The position numbers and the translations under genes were made by a program. The notes below the pieces were generated by a model. It saw only the letters and a list, made by a program, of their open reading frames with translations, had not been told where the DNA came from and ran no database searches. This document shows, piece after piece, positions 57,211 to 64,000 of a DNA stretch of 64,000 bases. The first letter of the stretch is position 1, and every line of letters begins with the position of its first letter. Where the stretch lies: the NCBI RefSeq assembly GCF_020740795.1, contig NC_067282.1, positions 142,710,858 through 142,774,857 of the forward strand, read 5' to 3'. Source of the stretch: Apus apus. Lineage: Eukaryota > Chordata > Aves > Apodiformes > Apodidae.

Positions 57211-60200
57211 GTCCCATGTCAGAGTCTTACAATCATTAACCCCAGCACAGCTGAATATGATGGGCTCTAAGCAGTACCTGGCTCTGGGTTTTTGCAGCTC
57301 CAGGAGTGCCAGGTCACTTCTGAAAGGAATCCCCAAAGCCATAGTGTTTGTGCACAGCTTTCCCAAGCATGGGGTTGCCATCCTTCACATTCAGGAACAA
57401 GCACTTTTTCCCTGAACTGTTCTGTCTGAGCACTGGGCAAGGAAGAAGGAAAATAAATAAATTTTTCAGTTTCAAACTCCCCATAGTTCAGACAACAGGA
57501 AGAGTCCAAAGTTCACTTGTAACATTTACTGCCAAGCAACAGTCATACCCCAAGACTTACAACCTTACACCCCAGAAACACTTTTGGGAATTTCCATTAG
57601 ATGTCAGTGCTTTTTATGCTGTGATGACAAAGAACCTTGACTTGTACCTCCAAAGGCTTACTGCTGTTACAATTAACACAGGGAGTCCAGAGGCAAGTCA
57701 GTCATTCACTTTCTCAGGAACCAGACCCCAACATGATGAAGTTTACAAAAAAGCTACAGATCTGGGCTCTATACCTAATTTGACAAAACTTTTGAGACCT
57801 CTGACACTGTCACGGGTGTCCCTATACAACAGAGATGAAGTTTCAACAGAAGTATTTGGTACCTCAGCCCAACTGAGACCAGGAAGTACATAATGGGGGG
57901 CAGAGACATAATCTGCATTTTTGGGGGGAGCAGAGGACAAGCTATCCCAGGATGGCATTCATACAATAATTACCAGGTACACATCAAAGCCCGCACTCCA
58001 CCTCTACTGCCACCTTTGCTGGCGGCACAGAATGTTACACACAAAGATTTATACTGCTGGAGGGCAGCTCTGGATGTATGTAGACATGTGGGAAAAAGTA
58101 AGCCCGTCTGTATTTGTCAGGACTGGCAAGATGAGTTGGAAATTGTCCTGTCTGGAAGTCAGCAAGCCCTCAGTGCTCTGTGGGGAGAAGACATTGTACC
58201 TGAAGTTGCAGTGTACAGATGTCAGGACTCATTTTTTTATCAATTAGAAAACCTCGACAGAAGCTGTGACCATCATACTGCAGGCTGGCCAGGCAGGGCC
58301 AGGGCACAAGGGCTGACTGGCCACTTTTATTCATCCTGGGCTTCCCACAAGGGTCCACCAGTGATTCAGTACTTGTTGCAGGTCTCAGCACAGGCAACGG
58401 ATCCACCACTGGAAATCCACATTCCTCTGGAATTATTTCCTCCCTGTTAACAGGGATATTTTGGTTTTGGTGGTCTTGCATTTTTTCTTAAACAAAATTG
58501 GTCACAGCTGGGTGAACTAATATGCTCCAATGCCAAACAAGCACTACACTCATTCGGGACAGCCACATCCACCAAAAGTTCCACAATAGGTGGAATTGAA
58601 ACCTCTGTACTGAAGGAAGTTGGGAACACTTTGCTCTAATTTTCCCTTCAAAAGAACAGAAGTTGTCCATACATGCTATACCAAAAAATAAAGACCTCAA
58701 CAAATACCAACTGAGGAAGGATTTGAACCTTGATGTCCCAGATGTGTACAGGCTGGCAACATGTCCTGTGTAAGCAGCTGCCCACAGATTTTTCAGAAAG
58801 TCACATTCTGCAGGTGAGAAGCATTTCCTGACCCCCTTTTTTAGTCAAAACTCATAGTTATGAAGTGTTTCCAGTACAGTAAGTCTTAATTTTCTAAAAT
58901 TAGTTCACTAAAGAGTTTTCCCAACAGACTCCAGTAACAGCAAATTAAACACTGCATAAATGACCTGTATCCCACTACCAGCAGCTTTCACTGATCACAA
59001 GAGGTGTTAGCATGAGAAAGGAAAGAAACAAAGCTAGAAGTGAACAGTATTTACTTTCATCAGAAAATGGTAATACAGAGGATGGGTGTAGGGGATATAA
59101 AAAGGTTTAACAGAAACCAACTCCATTAAAAGCTTGGCATAGGTAGAGCTGGTTTAGAGAAACCTGCTGAGACTTTTAAGGGCTGAGATATGACACATCT
59201 CCTGTTTCCCCTCTCTTGGTGGCACTCTGGATCATGCCATGGAACTAACCTTTTTATATCAGGCTCCCTCTATCCCCTCTGCGTGCCCCAGGAAAAGGCA
59301 CAGCCTTCTAGTAAGAGCAGCCAAGCTCTCAAGCAAAAGTTAGCACAGATGGATTAAACTGTTTGGCATTCTGCTTCCTGTTTATAGTGTCAAGTTCCGG
59401 GCAGTTGTTATTAATTAATCAGAGGTCAGCTACATGCTAAGACCAATTGTTCCTCCCAATAAGCATCTGTTTGAAACAAAAACAAGCCAACCCAGAACCT
59501 AGTTTAAACAAACAGTCATTCCTCAGGGACCTTTCTGTATTTGGCTTGGTGACAGTGAAAACTGCAGAGATACGAGGACTAGCACCCATCTTGAAGTGCC
59601 TGGGCAGAGCACCAAAATAACTTGCTGCAGGTTTTGGATACATCAGAACACAGAAGAATACCTTGAAGTGACTTCAGACAATAGTTTTAGAGAAAGCATG
59701 TTCAGCAAATAAACATTGCAAATGTCCCTGCTTGTAACCTTCCATAGTATTTTAACTACAGGTTAAAAACTTCGTGGCATAGGCAGGGAAAGACTCAGGG
59801 CCTTATGTACATTTGCTGCTGCCTTCCAGGTCACTTGGTGTTGGCTGCTGATACAACTCTTCAAGTAGGATTTTGAAGCCTCTGCATCCCACAGATTCAT
59901 GAGTTTTGAAATGCAGGGTGACGAAGCTGCTGTTTGAGAACACGCTCAAAGACATTTTCTGGCCACAGAAGTTTGCTGGTGGGGGAAAGAAGAAAATACT
60001 GCAGTTTTAGTCATGGCCAGGTAGTCTGAGACACAGCCCCTACATTTATTTCCAGGTATAGATTTTTAATCCAAGTTTTTTGATACTCAAAGTTATTAAC
60101 GGATGCCAGGATTTCTCTGAGGTCTTTCAGGAGGTGCATCTATCTCTAGTTCCTGCAGTGATGAGAAGGAGGAGGCTGAGCCTGCTGGAAACATAAAATA

Positions 60201-63200
60201 CGTGGAAGCTTGATGAGGTTTTTAAAATTCCACCTTGAGGGTTCCTCTGGCTGAACTGCTAGGAATATGCTTCAGGCAGTCTGGTCAACCTGGCAAAAGT
60301 TCAAGCCTTCATACAAAGTGCAGAGACAGGTTCAAGGACCTTGGATCCAACACATTTGAGGTTGTTTCAATTAGCTCAGGTTTGGGATTTTTTTGGTGGG
60401 GTTTTGTTTGGTTTTCCTTCAAGTAGCCATTAATTTCTCCAAGCTGACATAGAAGCTCTGGCAGCAGGAACTGAAAATGAGCACCGCAAAACAGGGACGT
60501 GCTGAAGGTACATTTAGTACTGACATGGCTAATGTTGCTGGGGACAGTCTCGTACCTAAGTGTTCACACTTACCTGTGACAGAGGTTAACCCCCAAGCCA
60601 CAAGTGCAGAACATGCATAAAAGGAGGTGGGGGCAGGCTTTGTTTGGGTTTGTTTCGCTTTTTAAATAGGCTTTTTGCTCCTTCCCTCTCACCAGCTTTG
60701 TGGAAAGTTAAAACCAGTCTTAAGTCTGTCAGCCACCCTGATGTTTCCACGTTGCAGATCTAAAAGGAAAGCACTGCCTTATCTGAAGCACACAAATGCA
60801 GAGGAGGCTACAGGGCTATTCTGGGGAAGGCAGCCTGAGCCAAAAGGAATTTAGAGCCAGGATACAGGTGAATGAAACAGGCACCTTCTGGTTTTCAGAG
60901 CCAGGGCTTGGAGCACACTGTAGAAATGTGTGTGCACATGTGAAAAAGCAGACGAATCTCAGCTGATGGTGCTGTAAAGCCTGATGAATTTTGATATAAG
61001 AAATTTAATCACTGTGATTTACTACTGAAGCCAAACACATTTGCCTGATATGTGAACAAGCAGATGTGCTCATTCACCCAGCAGTGAGGAGCACAGGTAG
61101 GACAGGTTAAAGGTGGATGTGGGAAGGAGATTAGCTGGGGCTCAAGTCACTAGAAATGCAAAACGTTTTGCTTCCAAGAAAACAGAAGAGTCAGACTGGA
61201 CCCATCACTCCAGGTTCAAGTTTCTTTGATCTGAAGCATCAAAGTACTAATTTGCTTAATGGTGCCAGGGCAGTGCTATTCACAGAGAAAACTGTCTGCC
61301 TATGTCACCACCGTACCCTGGCCTGGGAAGCAAGAAAGCAAGAGAGGTTTCCTTTGGTCTTAAAGCTTCTAGCCTAATTAACTGTGTAGCTATCTGGGCA
61401 TGCAGCAGAGGTGAGGTTTGGGGGTGGGGAGCAGTGGTAACAGCAGCACCCAACAGCACTATTGCCTACTAGGAGAAGAAGCAGAAGAGAGATTACAGAA
61501 GTAATACCAGACAGGCTGTGAAGTTAGGGGATTCTGGTTTTGTAGAGTAGAATGGAAAGGGACACAGAGAGAGCAACAGCCAAGTTATTTATCTCATTTT
61601 TTTACAGGTTTATAGTGAGGAGCACTGGAGTTAGAGCACTACTTACTCAATTGATCATCAGCACCCAAGACCACTAATAGATCTCTTATTCTTAAAGGCC
61701 ATCTCTCTTCTGAACAAATAGATCTAAGACTATTTAACACATCACTCAGCTTCTTCAGAAATCATCTAAACAGCATGGAAGCTTTGATGTTCTTAAATAA
61801 CAGTTTCTTCTCTTTTATTTTTTTCTTTTCTTTTTCCTCTCTCTTTTTTTCTTCTTCTTTCCTTTTTAAAATATAAGAGCCATACTTCAGGCTCTACCTT
61901 TCCACTCCCACCTCAATAGCCTTAGCAGATAATATATCCTGAAGAGAGTAAGTCAGGAAGAGAGCTTTCATGGCTGTCTCAGCCCTGAAAGTGAAGGTCA
62001 TTTTCACCACTGAACCTCAAAATTTTATGGGATAAAGGGAAGCATCATCACACAAGCTGCCTGCAAAATAGACCAGGATGGGACATGAGCCTTCCACTTT
62101 CCCCTTTTTCTTTCGAGGGCTATAAAGCTAAGTCTTGCAAAACGCAGCATCAGAAAATATTTCCCTTTCTAAAGGCTTCTTAACCATGGCATTCAGCTTT
62201 GAATGCATGCATTGGACTAGATAAGTCCAGAAGATAGCTTGCTATGCTTGTAACCAGAATGGTATCTCCCCTGGCATAGTAGGACAGTAGGACGAGCTTC
62301 GAGTCCCTTGACCCCACCACTTTGACCTGCTGCTTTGGCACACAGTTTCAGGCACATGCAGCAAGTTGTCATGCTGCCAAATTCAAGCAGCCTAGAGAGA
62401 CTCATGTTATTCTGAGGCACAGCTATGCCATGATTAGGCCCTCGCATCCAATACGTTTGGTTGCAGCAAGACAGGGAAAGATACTGAGCAAGCTGAAGTA
62501 GCTCCAAGTATAAAGAGAAATCCCTGGTGGTGCATGGAAGTGTGCCACGTAAAACTCCTGGCCTGTCTGCAAAAGCAACTTGGTTGAACTCCTCTGTTTC
62601 TCTCACCCCAGCATTAAGGTGAGCTGTTTGTCACCTATTAGCTCTTTGGTTAGTCCAAATCCTTCATACACCATGGGTTGGTGTGACAATTAGACAGACT
62701 TCATTCAGTCCAAAAGTCCAGGACTTCAAGCTGAATGATGGAATTTAATGGGGCTACAATCTTCCAGCAGCAGCTGCAGCACAAAGCAAGGAACAAAGTC
62801 ACAGTGCCAGCGTCTTTTACAATTGACTCTTATTTCCTAGAGATAGTTATAAAAATGTGAGCAAAGGCAAAAGTGACTGTAACGCCCATTAAAAAGAGAA
62901 AAGAGAAAGAAAAAATCAAATATAGGATACTGTTCCAAATGTATTTCAGTTATATTAGTCATTACTTCTGAAGTTAAACTTTCAAACAGTTTAGAAGCCC
63001 ATGCTATTGCCATGTGAATGGAAAGTTCTCTATTACCCTAAGCGTGATAAGGGAGGAAGAAAAAGGAGATGAAAGTGCCAGAAGATTTTTTTGGTGACAT
63101 AGTTTAGCATTGTCATTGTTAACCCCTCAGTTGAGCCACATTCAGGCCTCTGATGTTCCTTATGATGAAGGCTTTGCCCAGAGGTGTCAGGTAGTCTGCT

Positions 63201-63544
63201 GTTTGCAGGAAAGAAGGCACTGGTACCCCCCAGGTCTCCTAACTCTTTCTGAGGAACTTACCCAGTTGTCTAACATGCACTAAAATAGCTATGGATTCAT
63301 TAAAAACCACATCACAGATATTTTCAGATTTTCATGTGGGAGTTACAAAAGCCAGAAGAAATCAGGTGCTCACCTGGTAGAGTTTGCATGTCTTGTGCTG
63401 GTGACTGGATCATTCCTTCCTGATCTGTAAGGATGACACAACTGCACTGTGACAACTCTGAGCTCATCTCCTTGAGATTTTTTTGGGCATTGCCATATTT
63501 TTGTCCTGGAAGAAGTTAGAACATAGACCATTAAATTCAGGTTT
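57211..63544. other. No identified gene; two unexplained open frames at 57348-58450
   Basis: Two consecutive plus-strand frames of 181 and 185 codons lie next to the CR1 copy, but neither resembles a family I know and both are within chance length for 64 kb. A polypyrimidine tract lies at about 61799-61869. The rest is featureless to me. Confidence 0.45.
61799..61869. repeat. Polypyrimidine tract
   Basis: About 70 bases that are almost entirely T and C on the plus strand. Confidence 0.85.
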
Positions 63545-63786
63545 AATGTTACATTTTAAATGGACTTTCACGAGGGACCAGGGCAATTTTTTTACTGTAA
63601 GAGTGACAGAGCACTGGAACAGGCTGCCCAGAGAGGTTGTGGAGTCTCCTTCGCTGGAGACATTCAAAACCCGCCTGGACGCCTTCCTGTGTGATGTGCT
63701 CTAGGTGACCCTGCTCTGGCAGGGGGGTTGGACTAGATGATCTTTCGAGGTCCCTTCCAACCCCTATGATTCTATGATTCTATGAA
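63545..63786 (+). mobile_element. CR1 LINE 3' end, little diverged
   Basis: An open frame ends [18 protein letters not shown] and FKTRLDAFLCDVL, the terminal CR1 ORF2 peptide. Then come GGTTGGACTAGATGATC and two copies of the 8-bp ATTCTATG end repeat. It is the least decayed CR1 copy in the window. Confidence 0.95.
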
Positions 63787-63884
63787 TTCCTATACGACAT
63801 GTCACCCCAGTGGAAAGCATGGATTATGGGTGACAGGCAATTTGAAGAGCAGAACCTTGAAAAATACAAATTTTAAAAATTCCT

Positions 63885-63902
63885 GGGGGGGGGGGGGGGG
63901 GG
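63885..63902. repeat. Run of 18 G
   Basis: A mononucleotide G tract. Its length may be a sequencing or assembly estimate. Confidence 0.9.
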
Positions 63903-64000
63903 AAGTGTTGAATTAGGGGACAAAATAATTTAGGAAAGCTGTTACATTCCTATTTTACCAGGTCAGAACTCATTCTTCATAATCCTACAAAACTCAAACT

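Overview
This is a stretch of bird nuclear DNA. The interspersed repeats are CR1 LINE pieces (about ten) plus one avian-type solo LTR, and I see no Alu, L1 or other mammalian SINE. Genes are split by short GT-AG introns, and promoters lie in small, very GC-rich CpG islands. The species cannot be named from the sequence.

Left part (1 to 13.98 kb): the minus strand carries DDX11 (ChlR1), an XPD-family iron-sulfur DNA helicase. I placed 18 coding exons from the ATG at 13516 down to 146, and all junctions keep frame. They give about 670 residues covering the Q-motif region, Walker A, all four Fe-S cysteines, DEAH and the AGGT motif. The remaining C-terminal exons lie beyond the left edge. The last intron in view holds two G-rich minisatellites. 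A CpG island at about 12.94-13.98 kb is the promoter.

Middle part (14 to 24.97 kb): a C2H2 zinc-finger gene lies on the minus strand, with 12 good fingers plus a decayed thirteenth in its last exon. It is followed on the plus strand by a four-exon gene that I identify as the acrosin-binding protein ACRBP. The bird form has a signal peptide and the conserved six-cysteine N-terminal domain, but its frame closes at 276 residues, about half the mammalian length. A solo LTR sits directly behind its stop codon and holds the nearest AATAAA. The two genes are divergent and a GC-rich block lies between them.

Right part (25 to 64 kb): an isolated CpG island at 26.45-27.47 kb looks like a promoter, but I recognise no coding exon in the following 36 kb. 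That region holds CR1 copies in both orientations, simple repeats, a decayed integrase fragment (Polinton/Maverick-like) at about 40.0-40.2 kb, and long stretches where I see nothing. It may be a large first intron or intergenic DNA.

The three genes share no evident pathway: DDX11 acts in replication, cohesion and G-quadruplex processing, the zinc-finger protein is probably a DNA-binding regulator, and ACRBP is an acrosomal sperm protein. The best candidates for something new are the short avian ACRBP with its LTR end, the integrase relic, the G-rich arrays inside a G4-helicase gene, and the orphan CpG island.
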